A stretch of DNA of 64,000 nt from Methanocorpusculum sp. (GCA_017387505.1 JAFOFB010000015.1:62001-126000), one strand, 5' to 3'; shown: positions 34,011-43,776, counted from the first letter of the stretch. Made by a program: numbers and translations. Notes: generated by a model from the sequence alone, not told the origin.

Positions 34011-35264
34011 ATGAGAGATTTTATTCAGAAAATGATTGATGCCGGTCTTGCGGAAACAATCTCCCATCCGGTATCATCCAATCTTGAAGCCGCAAAGCTC
34101 GCCTTCAATACAGACAAAATGCTCGTCTTCGAAAATCTCGAGGGACACAAAGCAGTAATGAATACCGTTGTCGACCGCAAATCGCTTTCGGTTGCCTTAG
34201 GGATTCCGGAAGGAGACCTTGTAAAGCGGCTTGCCGCATGTAACTTCTCCGGAACTGTTACTGACGGTGGAACCCTCAAGTTCGAAGCAGCCAACCTCTC
34301 TAAACTGCCGATTCTCAAACACTTCCCAAAGGATGCCGGAAGATATCTTACAACCGGCATCGTCTTCTCCGCATTCGATGGAGTAGAGAACGCATCGATT
34401 CACAGACTTCTGGTAAAAGATGACACACACCTGGTTGGAAGAATCGTTGAAGGACGCCATACCTACAAACTTCTGCAGTCTGCAATCTCCAAAGGAGAAA
34501 AACTTCCAATCGCCATCACAATTGGAACACACCCTGCAGTAACTTTTGCCGCCTGCACTCGTGTTCCTGAAGGAAAAGAGATGGCTTATGCCGCAGAAAT
34601 CTGCGGAAAAGAACTTCCTCTCTACACATGCCCGAATGGTGTTAGAGTTCCGGATGCAGAAATCATCCTCTATGGATGGATGACAGCAGACCTTGCAGAG
34701 GAAGGTCCGTTTGTTGACATCAGCGGAACATATGATCCAATCCGTATGCAGCCTGTAATCGAACTTGAAGGCATGCACTTAAAAGATGACTTCATCTACC
34801 ATGGATTAGTTCCGGCAGGCGCAGAACACAAGATGCTCATGGGTGCTCCCTATGAGCCGAAGATTTATGCCGCGGTTGCAGGAGTTACAAACGTACGCGA
34901 TGTTTACCTTACAAGAGGCGGTGCAGGATACTTCCATGCAGTTGTGCAGATTAAGAAAATGACCGAAGGTGACGGCAAAAACGCAATCATGGCGGCTTTT
35001 GCAGCTCACACAAGTCTCAAACATGTGGTTGTTGTCGATTCAGACATCAACATCTACAGCCCGGAGGATGTTGAGTTTGCGGTAGCAACACGTGTTCGTG
35101 CTGACGAAGATGTCATGATTATCTCCGGAGTTCGCGGTTCATCTCTTGACCCGTGCAGAATCGGAGACGGCTTAAACGTGAAGGCAGGAGTGGATGCAAC
35201 AATTCCTCCCGGCCGCGAGGATGAATTTATACGGGCTGACTGGCAGAATAATAAGGAGGAATAA
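34011..35264 (+). CDS. UbiD-family decarboxylase, probable anhydromevalonate phosphate decarboxylase
   Basis: This 417-residue prenyl-FMN enzyme shows VFENLEGHKAVMNTVVDRK, GRHTYKLLQSA, EGPFVDISGTYDPIRMQPVI and HKMLMGAPYEP, all UbiD features. The AcnX-type large subunit gene follows 5 bases on, which points to the archaeal mevalonate route, in which trans-anhydromevalonate 5-phosphate is decarboxylated to isopentenyl phosphate. ATG 34011 has AAGGTGG just upstream and is preferred to 33990 inside ubiX. Another aromatic or acrylic-acid substrate cannot be excluded from sequence alone. Confidence 0.85.
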   Translation: MRDFIQKMIDAGLAETISHPVSSNLEAAKLAFNTDKMLVFENLEGHKAVMNTVVDRKSLSVALGIPEGDLVKRLAACNFSGTVTDGGTLKFEAANLSKLPILKHFPKDAGRYLTTGIVFSAFDGVENASIHRLLVKDDTHLVGRIVEGRHTYKLLQSAISKGEKLPIAITIGTHPAVTFAACTRVPEGKEMAYAAEICGKELPLYTCPNGVRVPDAEIILYGWMTADLAEEGPFVDISGTYDPIRMQPVIELEGMHLKDDFIYHGLVPAGAEHKMLMGAPYEPKIYAAVAGVTNVRDVYLTRGGAGYFHAVVQIKKMTEGDGKNAIMAAFAAHTSLKHVVVVDSDINIYSPEDVEFAVATRVRADEDVMIISGVRGSSLDPCRIGDGLNVKAGVDATIPPGREDEFIRADWQNNKEE

Positions 35265-35269
35265 GAAGA

Positions 35270-36454
35270 ATGCAGTTAGATAGATACGACCAGGCTCTCC
35301 TTGACGGGGAGTACGGCGAAACCAAGCAGAAAATGATGGAAATCCTCGTATCTCTCGGCAAAATATATGACGCAGAGAGACTTATCGAGGTCAAAAACGT
35401 TCAGGTTTCAGGCGCGTCCTTTAAAACCATCGGAGATGCAGGACTTGAGTGGCTCAACTCTTTATCCGGAAAGGCAGTAGTTCCGTCTTTCTTAAATCCG
35501 ATTGGAATGCCGCGTGAGGGTTGGGAGTCTCTTGGAATCAGTCAGGAGTTCGGCAAAAAACAGCTTGAGGTAAATGCCGCATATACAAGACTTGGCATTA
35601 GACCGTCCTGCACATGTACTCCGTACTACTTTACTTTAGTAGAACGCGGAGACCACCTTGCATGGTCTGAGTCTTCGGCTGTTGTTTACGCAAACTCTGT
35701 TCTGGGTGCCAGAACCAACCGCGAAGGAGGACCTTCCGCTCTTGCATCCGCATTGACAGGAAAGACTCCTGAGTATGGTCTGCATATCGTCAAAAACAGA
35801 CTTCCTGAAATCGAGTTCCGCTTAGCTGACCCAGAGGTCGCAAAAACATGGACGCAGGCTGAGTACGGAGCTCTTGGAATTATTGCCGGAGCAATCTCCG
35901 GAAACAAGATTCCGCTTTTCCGCGGAATCCGTCCAAAGGCAGACATGTTAAAGAGCATGGGAGCCGCCATGGCTGCATCCGGTGCTGTTGCTCTTTTCCA
36001 TGTCGAAGACATCACACCTGAAGCCCGCTTCCCGTTCTTCAAGAAACACTTTGAAGAGGATGAGCGTGAGGTCATCACAATCGAGACCGAGGAAATCAAA
36101 GAGCTCTTCAGTGAACTTGAACCGGAAGCAGTTGCTGTCGGCTGTCCGCACTTATCCCGCGAAGAACTCGCAGAACTCGCAGACCTTCTTGAAGGAAGAA
36201 CTGTGAAGATGCCGTTCTATGTCTTTGCCGCAGCAGAGATGAAGGGCTCATGTGCTGATGCAGTGTTCCGCATCCAGAAGAGCGGTGCACGCGTAATTCC
36301 AAACACATGTATGATTGTATCTCCGCTCTTCGAAAAGAGAGGATGTGTTATGACCAACTCCGGAAAAGCATTCACATATCTTCCTGGAATGTGCGATACA
36401 GTCCCGCGTCTTGGAAGCCTTGAGGACTGCGTCCGCGTTGCCTGCGGGGAGTAA
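35270..36454 (+). CDS. Phosphomevalonate dehydratase large subunit (aconitase X catalytic domain)
   Basis: This 394-residue AcnX-type protein is expected to dehydrate mevalonate 5-phosphate to trans-anhydromevalonate 5-phosphate with a FeS cluster. RPSCTCTPYY, SANREGGPSAL-like TNREGGPSALASALTG, GSCADAV and the ending VMTNSGKAFTYLPGM are AcnX signatures. The small swivel-domain subunit is not adjacent here and is not found in the window. GGAGG lies before the ATG. The next gene, an M50 protease, starts four bases after the stop. Confidence 0.88.
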   Translation: MQLDRYDQALLDGEYGETKQKMMEILVSLGKIYDAERLIEVKNVQVSGASFKTIGDAGLEWLNSLSGKAVVPSFLNPIGMPREGWESLGISQEFGKKQLEVNAAYTRLGIRPSCTCTPYYFTLVERGDHLAWSESSAVVYANSVLGARTNREGGPSALASALTGKTPEYGLHIVKNRLPEIEFRLADPEVAKTWTQAEYGALGIIAGAISGNKIPLFRGIRPKADMLKSMGAAMAASGAVALFHVEDITPEARFPFFKKHFEEDEREVITIETEEIKELFSELEPEAVAVGCPHLSREELAELADLLEGRTVKMPFYVFAAAEMKGSCADAVFRIQKSGARVIPNTCMIVSPLFEKRGCVMTNSGKAFTYLPGMCDTVPRLGSLEDCVRVACGE

Positions 36455-36457
36455 TTT

Positions 36458-37174
36458 ATGAAATTCAAACTGTCACCATTCGAAAAGAAGGACTTAATCA
36501 TCGCATGGCTTGCATTAGCTGTGGCCTTCACTCTTGGAGCAAGCGGAATCCTTGCTGTATTCATGGAAGGACTTTCCATCCTGTCTCCGGAAAAGATGCT
36601 TCTGACCTTTGTCATCTCCTTAATCACTGTCGGACTTTCCTTTGTCCTCCACGAACTCGCTCACAAGTTTGCCGCAATCAAGTTCGGCTACTGGGCTGAG
36701 TTTAGAAAGAGTGCTCAGATGCTTGTCATCGCTGTCGCTGTTGCTGTAATCACAGGAATTGTTTTTGCAGCTCCTGGAGCAACACTCATCAACACCGCAG
36801 GACGTCAGATGACCCGGCGTGAGAATGGAATTATCTCCATCTCCGGACCTCTTGTCAACATCATCTTAATTATCCCGTTTGCTGTAATCATGTTTGCAGG
36901 AGTTTTCCTTGGCGGCGTTGATGCTGTTGCCGGAGGATTATTCTTCAATCCGTTTACGCTCGCAGGATTCCTGTTCTATCTTGGAATGATCGGCTGTCAG
37001 ATTAACGCAATGCTTGTATTCTTCAACATGCTGCCAGTTGGCCCGCTCGATGGTAAGAAGATTCTTGCCTGGAAGCCTGCAGTCTTTGTAGTGGTTCTCT
37101 TAATCACTCTCTTACTGGTCTACTTCGCAGTTGACCCGGTTGTATTAATCAATATCATTACCCCGTTGGTATAA
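36458..37174 (+). CDS. M50-family (site-2-protease-like) membrane metalloprotease
   Basis: This 238-residue protein has about six membrane helices, the zinc motif HELAH (65-69) and a second motif NMLPVGPLDGKKILAW with the third metal ligand aspartate. Such enzymes cut substrates inside the membrane, often in regulatory cascades. It is packed between the mevalonate genes and cobQ (overlap of one base with cobQ). No functional link to either is apparent. The target is unknown. Confidence 0.88.
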   Translation: MKFKLSPFEKKDLIIAWLALAVAFTLGASGILAVFMEGLSILSPEKMLLTFVISLITVGLSFVLHELAHKFAAIKFGYWAEFRKSAQMLVIAVAVAVITGIVFAAPGATLINTAGRQMTRRENGIISISGPLVNIILIIPFAVIMFAGVFLGGVDAVAGGLFFNPFTLAGFLFYLGMIGCQINAMLVFFNMLPVGPLDGKKILAWKPAVFVVVLLITLLLVYFAVDPVVLINIITPLV

Positions 37175-38613
37175 TGTCAATAATGATTCTCGGCTCTTCC
37201 TCCCATGCGGGGAAGAGCACTATTGTTGCCGGTATTTGCCGGATTTTAAGCAACAGAGGCATTGCCTCTGCTCCTTTTAAGTCACAGAATATGAGCCTTA
37301 ACTCATATGTGACAGAGCTTGGAAAAGAAATTGGAATTGCGCAGGCGGTTCAGGCATTTGCAGCCCGCACAGCTCCAACCGAGTTGATGAATCCGATTCT
37401 CTTAAAGCCGAAATCGAATGGTGTATCTCAGGTGTTTCTCTTAGGCGAACCGTTAAAGGATGTAAAAATCTCTGATTATTACCTTGAAACTGACTGGCTT
37501 TTGGAAAAAGCTGTTGATGCTTACAAACAGCTTGAAGAATCCTACGACACGGTTGTAATTGAGGGGGCAGGCGGGGCTGCTGAGGTAAATCTCTATGAGC
37601 GTGACATCGCAAATATTCTTCTTGCCAAACGTCTGAAGCTTCCAATTATTTTAGTCGCTGACATCGAAAGAGGCGGAGTTTTTGCACAGGTGTATGGAAC
37701 AATCTCTCTTCTCCCGGATGATGTACGCCCTCTCGTCAAAGGAGTTATCATCAATAAATTCAGAGGGGATGTTTCTCTTTTTGATTCCGGACGAAAAATT
37801 ATCGAAGAACTCACAGGAGTTCAGGTTTTAGGTGTTGTCCCGTTTGCTGATATCGATATTCCGGATGAGGATTCACTATCCCTTGGAGACAAGAAACCTT
37901 TAGACTTCCCGATAAAAATCGCAATCCCGCGTCTTTCGCATATCTCAAACTTTACTGACTTCTCTCTGCTCGAGCGGGCGGCGGCTGTACATTATGTTGA
38001 CCCGTCAGCTGATTTGAGCGGCTTTGACTGTGTAATTCTTCCAGGCTCAAAGAATACGGTTGAAGACCTCGAAGAACTGAAAGCCGCAGGAGGCTTTGAG
38101 CGCATTAAAGAGTTTGCCGCCTTGGGAAAACCAGTGATTGGAATCTGCGGGGGCTATCAGATGATGGGGGATGTCATCTTTGATGATGCCTTTGAAGGAA
38201 CGGTGTCCAGAGAGTATGGGGGATTAGGGCTTCTTTCCATGCGCACCGAGTTTTTGACTGACAATAAGATTACAATCCAGAAGTCAAGAGTTTCGCGCAG
38301 TGTTGGTCCGATTCTTTCCCGTATGGGAACTGTTCACGGATATGAAATTCACGCAGGTGTATCCGAAGTCTTTGGTGAATCTGCATTCGAGGACGAAGGC
38401 GCTGTTGCAGACGACGGTCTTGTGTTTGGAACTTACCTTCACGGATTATTCGACAATGCATCAGCAGTTGATGCATTAGTTTCATACCTCGCTGAGGTTC
38501 GCGGAATCTCTTACGAGCCTGTTGCAGAAAAAGGCGACCCGTATGATAATCTCTCAAGACATCTGGAGAGCTGTCTTGATGTAGATATGCTGATGGAAAT
38601 CATCGGTCTCTAA
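37174..38613 (+). CDS. cobQ: Cobyric acid synthase
   Basis: This 479-residue enzyme (CbiP/CobQ) amidates four carboxyls of adenosylcobyrinic acid a,c-diamide using glutamine and ATP. The N-terminal P-loop GSSSHAGKSTIVAGICRIL, EGAGGAAEVNLYERDIAN, DIERGGVFAQVYGT and the glutamine amidotransferase nucleophile in GICGGYQMMGD are clear, as is HGLFDN near the end. Corrinoids are needed by the Mtr methyltransferase of methanogenesis. Confidence 0.96.
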   Translation: MSIMILGSSSHAGKSTIVAGICRILSNRGIASAPFKSQNMSLNSYVTELGKEIGIAQAVQAFAARTAPTELMNPILLKPKSNGVSQVFLLGEPLKDVKISDYYLETDWLLEKAVDAYKQLEESYDTVVIEGAGGAAEVNLYERDIANILLAKRLKLPIILVADIERGGVFAQVYGTISLLPDDVRPLVKGVIINKFRGDVSLFDSGRKIIEELTGVQVLGVVPFADIDIPDEDSLSLGDKKPLDFPIKIAIPRLSHISNFTDFSLLERAAAVHYVDPSADLSGFDCVILPGSKNTVEDLEELKAAGGFERIKEFAALGKPVIGICGGYQMMGDVIFDDAFEGTVSREYGGLGLLSMRTEFLTDNKITIQKSRVSRSVGPILSRMGTVHGYEIHAGVSEVFGESAFEDEGAVADDGLVFGTYLHGLFDNASAVDALVSYLAEVRGISYEPVAEKGDPYDNLSRHLESCLDVDMLMEIIGL

Positions 38614-38660
38614 CCTTTTTTGCCCACTCTCTCCATAGCTAAATACGAATGATTAATAGT

Positions 38661-38670
38661 GATAAATACC
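38661..38670 (+). promoter_or_regulatory. TATA box of the ech operon
   Basis: GATAAATACC lies 23 to 32 bases before ATG 38693. The predicted transcript start is at or within a few bases of the ATG, so echA is probably leaderless, which disfavors the in-frame GTG at 38684. Confidence 0.45.
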
Positions 38671-38692
38671 ATATCATAACTCAGTGATACAT

Positions 38693-40630
38693 ATGTATTC
38701 GCCGGAACTGATTACGATTATCCTGCTTCTGCTTGTACCGATTGCAGCAGCTGCTCTTCTTGCGCTGTTTAAACCGGATATTATCAGAAGCATCATTGTG
38801 ACAGTTGCTTCCGTCATATTAATCGGAGCATCTGTCTTTCTCGCAGTATCTGCATGGAGCAACGGAATTACCGTTGTACATGCCGCAATCCCGTGGCTTT
38901 GGACAGCCTTATTCATTGTTGAGTTTGCTGTCGCAGTCATTATCCTCTGTCTTGCGGTAAAATACAAAAAGCCGCTTGCAATTATTCTCGCGATTGTACA
39001 GGCAGCTCTCCTGCTGATTCTTGAGTTCTCCGGAATCGTCCACCCGCAGGCAGAAATTGTACTTACCTTATCCAACCTCTCGCTTGTGATGGTCTTAATC
39101 ATCGGCATAATTGGCTCTCTCATCTGTGTCTATGCATTAGGCTACATGAAAGATTATGCCGCACACAGCCATGGAGTTCCAGACAGACGCCGCTACTTCT
39201 TCGCAATTCTGTTCTTATTCTTAACAGCAATGTTTGGAATTGTGCTCTCCTCTCACCTCATGATGCTTCTTGCATTCTGGGAGGTTACGACACTTTGTTC
39301 CTTCCTGTTAATCGGATACTCTAAGACCGAAGAGGCCGTCAACAACTCCTTTAGAGCTGTCTGGATGAACTTAATCGGTGGAATTGCATTCACCGGTGCA
39401 GTAATCTACCTTGCACAGATGAATCCGGAAGCATCCCTTCTCTCGATTCCAAACTTACTTGCAATCGACAACGTCGGACTTGTTACAATCCCGCTTGCAT
39501 TAATCGCTCTTGCCGGAATTACAAAGGCCGCACAGCTTCCGTTCTCAACCTGGCTTACCGGAGCAATGGTTGCACCGACACCGGTTTCCGCACTGCTTCA
39601 CTCATCCACCATGGTTAAGGCAGGTGTTTTCCTCTTAATTGTGTTCGCACCGCTCTTCGCCCAGACTTGGGTTGGAGTTACTCTTGCATTAGTTGGAGCA
39701 TTCACCTTCCTTGCAACATCCGCTCTTGCAATCTCCCAGAGCAACGCAAAGAAAGTTCTTGCATACTCCACCATTGCAAACCTTGGTTTAATCACTGCAT
39801 GTGCCGGAATTGGAACTCCTTCCGCAATCGTTGCCGCAATCCTGCTGACAATTTTCCACGCAGTCGCAAAGTGTCTGCTCTTCCTTTGTGTCGGAGCTGT
39901 CGAGCACAAGATTGGAAGCCGTGACATCGAAGACATGGATTCACTCTTAGTCCGCCAGCCGGTATTAGCAGTCATGATGGTTATTGGAATTGCCGGAATG
40001 TACCTTGCACCGTTTGGTATGCTGATTTCTAAGTGGGCAGCAATCGAGGCATTCATCTCAGCACCGCTTGGATGTGTATTCATCTCAATTCTTGCATTCG
40101 GAAGTGCACTTACTGTCTTCTTCTGGACCAAGTGGCTTGGAAAGATTTTCATGCGTATGGCAAAGCCTGCATCTGAAGAGACCAGACTTAACCCGTCTGA
40201 GAAGATTTCAATTATCACCATTGGAATCTTAGTCTTAATCGCATGCATCGGCTTCCCGGTTATCACCGCAGAGATTATCGTTCCGTATGTTGCTGTATAC
40301 TATGCATTCTACACCGGAGCATCCGGTCTCTTTGCCGTAGACACTCTTCTGATGTGCACACTGATGTTTGTAATCCTTGCAGTTCTTGTGATTGCAGCAG
40401 CAGTCGGCAGCAAGTCCGGCAGACAGGTTAAACCGTACTTAAACGGAAGAGCAGTCAATGAAAACGGAGAGTTCTTAGGATCTCTTGGAGTTTACAAAGA
40501 GGCAAAGACCTCCAACTACTACCTTGAGGAATACACCGGCGAATCCAAACTCCTCAAGCCGTCTCAGATTGTTGCCTTACTCATCATCATCGTAATGTTT
40601 GTCCTCGGAATCATGGGGGTACTCTTATGA
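38693..40630 (+). CDS. echA: Ech-type energy-converting hydrogenase, subunit A (NuoL/MrpA-like)
   Basis: This 645-residue antiporter-like membrane subunit has about 16 helices. HLMMLLAFWEVTTLCSFLLIGY, the conserved lysine in GITKAAQLPFSTWLTGAM and APTPVSALLHSSTMVKAGVFL are the ND5/MrpA motifs for ion translocation. It is the first gene of a complete echABCDEF operon that couples ferredoxin and H2 redox chemistry to an ion gradient. ATG 38693 is chosen on promoter spacing. Confidence 0.93.
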   Translation: MYSPELITIILLLLVPIAAAALLALFKPDIIRSIIVTVASVILIGASVFLAVSAWSNGITVVHAAIPWLWTALFIVEFAVAVIILCLAVKYKKPLAIILAIVQAALLLILEFSGIVHPQAEIVLTLSNLSLVMVLIIGIIGSLICVYALGYMKDYAAHSHGVPDRRRYFFAILFLFLTAMFGIVLSSHLMMLLAFWEVTTLCSFLLIGYSKTEEAVNNSFRAVWMNLIGGIAFTGAVIYLAQMNPEASLLSIPNLLAIDNVGLVTIPLALIALAGITKAAQLPFSTWLTGAMVAPTPVSALLHSSTMVKAGVFLLIVFAPLFAQTWVGVTLALVGAFTFLATSALAISQSNAKKVLAYSTIANLGLITACAGIGTPSAIVAAILLTIFHAVAKCLLFLCVGAVEHKIGSRDIEDMDSLLVRQPVLAVMMVIGIAGMYLAPFGMLISKWAAIEAFISAPLGCVFISILAFGSALTVFFWTKWLGKIFMRMAKPASEETRLNPSEKISIITIGILVLIACIGFPVITAEIIVPYVAVYYAFYTGASGLFAVDTLLMCTLMFVILAVLVIAAAVGSKSGRQVKPYLNGRAVNENGEFLGSLGVYKEAKTSNYYLEEYTGESKLLKPSQIVALLIIIVMFVLGIMGVLL

Positions 40631-41496
40631 ACGTAATTATGGCAATCCTTGGAGCAGTCATCTTCCTGATTGCAGCACCGCTCTTAGGCGGTCTGCTTTC
40701 CGGAATTGACCGTATAATCACCGCCCGCATGCAGAGCAGAAGAGGCCCTCCGGTACTTCAGCCGTTCTATGATATCTCTAAGCTCTGGCACAAAGAGAAA
40801 ATCTTCGCCAACCCTGTTGAGATGATTTTCACAACTGCGTATCTTGTCTTAACCGCAGTTTCCGGTGCAATGTTCTTTGCAGGACTCAACATCTTACTTG
40901 TTGTCTTCTGTTTAGCACTCGCACACACATTCTTAATCCTCGCGGCATACGCTGCAAACGCACCATACTCACACATCGGAGCAGAACGTGAACTCTTATC
41001 CGTGATGGTTGCAGAGCCGATCTTAATCCTTCTTGGTGTCGGATTCTTCATGGTGACTGGAACCTTCATGGTTTCTGAAATCATGGGTGCAGCAGTTCCA
41101 GCAATCTGCTATCTGCCTGGAGTATTCCTTGCACTCTTTGCAGTGCTTACCTTGAAGCTTCGCAAATCTCCGTTTGACATCTCCACCTCTCACCACGCAC
41201 ACCAGGAGTTAGTCAAAGGAGTTACCTCTTCCTTTGCAGGAAAGACTCTTGCAAAGGTCGAAGTTGCTCACTGGTATGAAACCATCCTGCTTCTTGGAAT
41301 GATCTTCCTCTTCTTCGCAGGATGTCCGATTATCGGAATCATCGTTGTAATCGTTGGATACTTCCTTGAAATCCTGATTGACAACATCTTCCCGCGTGTG
41401 ACATGGCAGATGACCGTCAAGAGCTTATGGCTTGTAACCCTCATCTTAGGTGTCTTAAACATCGTCCTTCTCGGATTCTTTGGAGGAATCTTCTAA
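40627..41496 (+). CDS. echB: Ech-type hydrogenase subunit B (NuoH-like)
   Basis: This 289-residue membrane protein with about eight helices matches the NuoH/EchB family: GIDRIITARMQSRRGPPVLQ, YDISKLWHKE, the acidic AERELLSVMVAEP and SPFDISTSHHAHQELVKG. It anchors the hydrogenase arm in the membrane. It overlaps echA by 4 bases and echC by one. Confidence 0.94.
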   Translation: MNVIMAILGAVIFLIAAPLLGGLLSGIDRIITARMQSRRGPPVLQPFYDISKLWHKEKIFANPVEMIFTTAYLVLTAVSGAMFFAGLNILLVVFCLALAHTFLILAAYAANAPYSHIGAERELLSVMVAEPILILLGVGFFMVTGTFMVSEIMGAAVPAICYLPGVFLALFAVLTLKLRKSPFDISTSHHAHQELVKGVTSSFAGKTLAKVEVAHWYETILLLGMIFLFFAGCPIIGIIVVIVGYFLEILIDNIFPRVTWQMTVKSLWLVTLILGVLNIVLLGFFGGIF

Positions 41497-41930
41497 TGAC
41501 ATCATCCGCAAAATCACCATGGCTTCTGCACTACAATGCATCAAGCTGTAACGGCTGTGATATTGAAATTCTTGCAGCCTTAACTCCGCTGTATGATGTC
41601 GAACGCTTCGGCATCATCAACACCGGAAATCCTGCTCACGCAGACATTTTCGTTGTAACCGGCAGCGTAAACGAACAGAATAAAGAGGTTTTAAAGAACC
41701 TCTACGACCAGATTCCAGAACCCAAGGTTGTTGTAGCTGTCGGTATCTGCGCATCTACCGGCGGCGTCTTCCGTGACTGTTACAATGTTTCAGGCGGAGT
41801 TGACACGATTATCCCGGTCGATGTGTATGTTCCGGGATGCTCTGTCAGACCTGAGGCATTAATCGAAGGCGTTGTCAAAGCAATCGGCGTCCTCGAAGAA
41901 AAGCGTGCAAAGATGGAGGCTGAAAAATGA
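41496..41930 (+). CDS. echC: Ech-type hydrogenase small subunit C (NuoB-like)
   Basis: This 144-residue protein is the [4Fe-4S] small subunit: NASSCNGCDIEILAAL (two cluster cysteines), VVAVGICASTGGVFRD and VDVYVPGCSVRPEALIEG (remaining two). The start ATG 41496 overlaps the echB stop by one base; frames reaching upstream lie inside echB. It relays electrons between ferredoxin clusters and the NiFe site. Confidence 0.95.
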   Translation: MTSSAKSPWLLHYNASSCNGCDIEILAALTPLYDVERFGIINTGNPAHADIFVVTGSVNEQNKEVLKNLYDQIPEPKVVVAVGICASTGGVFRDCYNVSGGVDTIIPVDVYVPGCSVRPEALIEGVVKAIGVLEEKRAKMEAEK

Positions 41931-42310
41931 ATATGGAAGTAACCCAGATTAATGTATCTGAGGTCGAAAAGACCGCAGCCGATATGAAAAACCAGGGGTA
42001 CCGCCTGGTTGTTATGACCTGCACTCCGGCAATCGGAGGAGGTTTTGACATCACCTACTCCTTCGACAAGGATTTAGCCCTCAAACACTTCCGCATTACA
42101 ATGCCGGCTGAGTCTGAGATTCCATCAATCTGTAAATCCTATGCAGGAGCATTCGTCTACGAAAATGAAATTCACGACCTCTATGGTTTTGTTTTCAACG
42201 GCATGACGATTGACTTCAAAGGAACCTTCATTAGAACTTCTGTTCCATACCCGTTCAAGAAGGAAATTCCGGAACCTACTGTAACCAAAGTCAGGAAGGA
42301 GGATGCATAA
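41927..42310 (+). CDS. echD: Ech-type hydrogenase subunit D (NuoC-like)
   Basis: The 127-residue protein is the NuoC/30-kDa-like subunit. FRITMPAESEIPSICKSYAG and NEIHDLYGFVFNGMTIDFKG correspond to the conserved E(R)E..D(M)(F/Y)G region. It overlaps echC by 4 bases and echE by one. Confidence 0.92.
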   Translation: MNMEVTQINVSEVEKTAADMKNQGYRLVVMTCTPAIGGGFDITYSFDKDLALKHFRITMPAESEIPSICKSYAGAFVYENEIHDLYGFVFNGMTIDFKGTFIRTSVPYPFKKEIPEPTVTKVRKEDA

Positions 42311-43392
42311 TGACTAACAAGAGAACCGTTATCCCGTTCGGTCCGCAGCACCCGGTTTTACCGGAACCGATTCACCTCGATTTAGTGGTCGAAGATGAAC
42401 ACGTTGTCGAAGCAATCCCGTCTATCGGATACGTTCACCGCGGACTTGAAAGTCTTGTTGACCGCCGTGATTACTCTGACTTTGTCTTCCTCGCAGAGCG
42501 TATCTGCGGTATCTGCAGTTTCACTCACTCATCTACATTCTGTCAGGGCATTGAAGGCCTGATGGGTGTTGAGATTCCCGGCAGAGCACGTTACCTCAGA
42601 ACCCTCTGGGGTGAGTACTCCCGTATTCACAGCCACCTGTTATGGCTCGGTCTCTTTGCAGATGCTCTCGGATTCGAGAGTCTGTTCTACAATGCATGGA
42701 AGATTCGCGAGTCCATCTTAAACGAGATGGAGGCAACAACCGGAGGCCATGTTATCCAGGGTGTCTGTAAGGTTGGAGGAGTCAGACGCGATATCTCCAA
42801 TGACTTCCTCTCCGGAATGGACAACCGCCTCGATGCAATCGAGGACGAGATGCAGGAGTTAGTTAAGGTCTTCTTAAACGATTACACCTTAAAGAAGAGA
42901 GTCTGCGGCAAGGGTAAGCTTTCCGCATCCGATGCATATGCATTAGGCGCAGTAGGACCTGTGGCTCGCGGAAGCGGTGTTGCTCAGGATGTCCGCATGA
43001 CTGATTACCTTGCATACAAGGACTTAGGTTTCAAGCCGATTATCGCAGATTCATGCGATGGGTATGGAAGATGCGAAGTCAGATGTAAGGAACTTTTCCA
43101 GTCTGTTGACTTAATCCGCAGAATTATCACTGACATTCCGGACGGAGATGTCTCTGTTGCTGTGAAGGGCAACCCGGATGGAGAATACTTCAGCCGTTCC
43201 GAACAGCCGAGAGGAGAAGTTATCCACTACATTCGCGGAAACGGAACCAAGAACTTAACTCAGTTCCGTGTTAGAACACCAACCTTAACCAATGTTCCAG
43301 CCCTTGTTGCAATGCTTGCAGGATGTGAACTCGCAGATGTTCCGCAGATTGTCTTAACCATCGATCCATGTATCGGATGTATGGAGAGGTGA
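42310..43392 (+). CDS. echE: Ech-type hydrogenase large (NiFe) subunit E
   Basis: This 360-residue catalytic subunit keeps both NiFe cysteine pairs: ERICGICSFTHSSTFCQ near residue 65 and the C-terminal DPCIGCMER. The N-terminal PFGPQHPVLPEPIHLDLVV is typical of group 4 hydrogenases. It ends directly after the second CxxC motif, as group 4 proteins without a maturation tail do. Retention of all four cysteines indicates a true hydrogenase and not an NADH dehydrogenase relative. Confidence 0.95.
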   Translation: MTNKRTVIPFGPQHPVLPEPIHLDLVVEDEHVVEAIPSIGYVHRGLESLVDRRDYSDFVFLAERICGICSFTHSSTFCQGIEGLMGVEIPGRARYLRTLWGEYSRIHSHLLWLGLFADALGFESLFYNAWKIRESILNEMEATTGGHVIQGVCKVGGVRRDISNDFLSGMDNRLDAIEDEMQELVKVFLNDYTLKKRVCGKGKLSASDAYALGAVGPVARGSGVAQDVRMTDYLAYKDLGFKPIIADSCDGYGRCEVRCKELFQSVDLIRRIITDIPDGDVSVAVKGNPDGEYFSRSEQPRGEVIHYIRGNGTKNLTQFRVRTPTLTNVPALVAMLAGCELADVPQIVLTIDPCIGCMER

Positions 43393-43397
43393 TTGTA

Positions 43398-43766
43398 ATG
43401 AAGATGCTCAAAACTATCATCAAACAGCTCACCCACAAGCCTGTTACCACCAAATTCCCTGCAGAGCCTGCAAAGAAGTTCGAGGCAACCAGAGGACACA
43501 TTGTCTTCGACCCGTCAAAATGTACTTCATGTACAATTTGTCAGAAGCGTTGCCCATCTCAGGCAATCACGGTTGACCGTGCAAACAAAATCTGGACCAT
43601 CGACCGCTTCAAGTGTGTAATTTGCGGCGGATGTATTGAGATGTGTAAATTCAAGTGCCTCTCAATGGAAAACACCTACTCTGCCGCCGCAACTCCTGCT
43701 GAGCGCGGAATTGATGAGTATGTGATTACTTACGTCAAGCCGGAAAGACCAAAGAAGGAAGAGTAA
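43398..43766 (+). CDS. echF: Ech-type hydrogenase ferredoxin subunit F (NuoI-like)
   Basis: The 122-residue protein carries two [4Fe-4S] motifs: CTSCTICQKRCPSQ and CVICGGCIEMCKFKC. It is the electron entry from soluble ferredoxin. ATG 43398 has GAGGTGA upstream; an upstream in-frame ATG at 43368 lies inside echE. It ends the operon and converges on the leftward biotin ligase gene ten bases on. Confidence 0.94.
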   Translation: MKMLKTIIKQLTHKPVTTKFPAEPAKKFEATRGHIVFDPSKCTSCTICQKRCPSQAITVDRANKIWTIDRFKCVICGGCIEMCKFKCLSMENTYSAAATPAERGIDEYVITYVKPERPKKEE

Positions 43767-43776
43767 CTTCCTTTTC

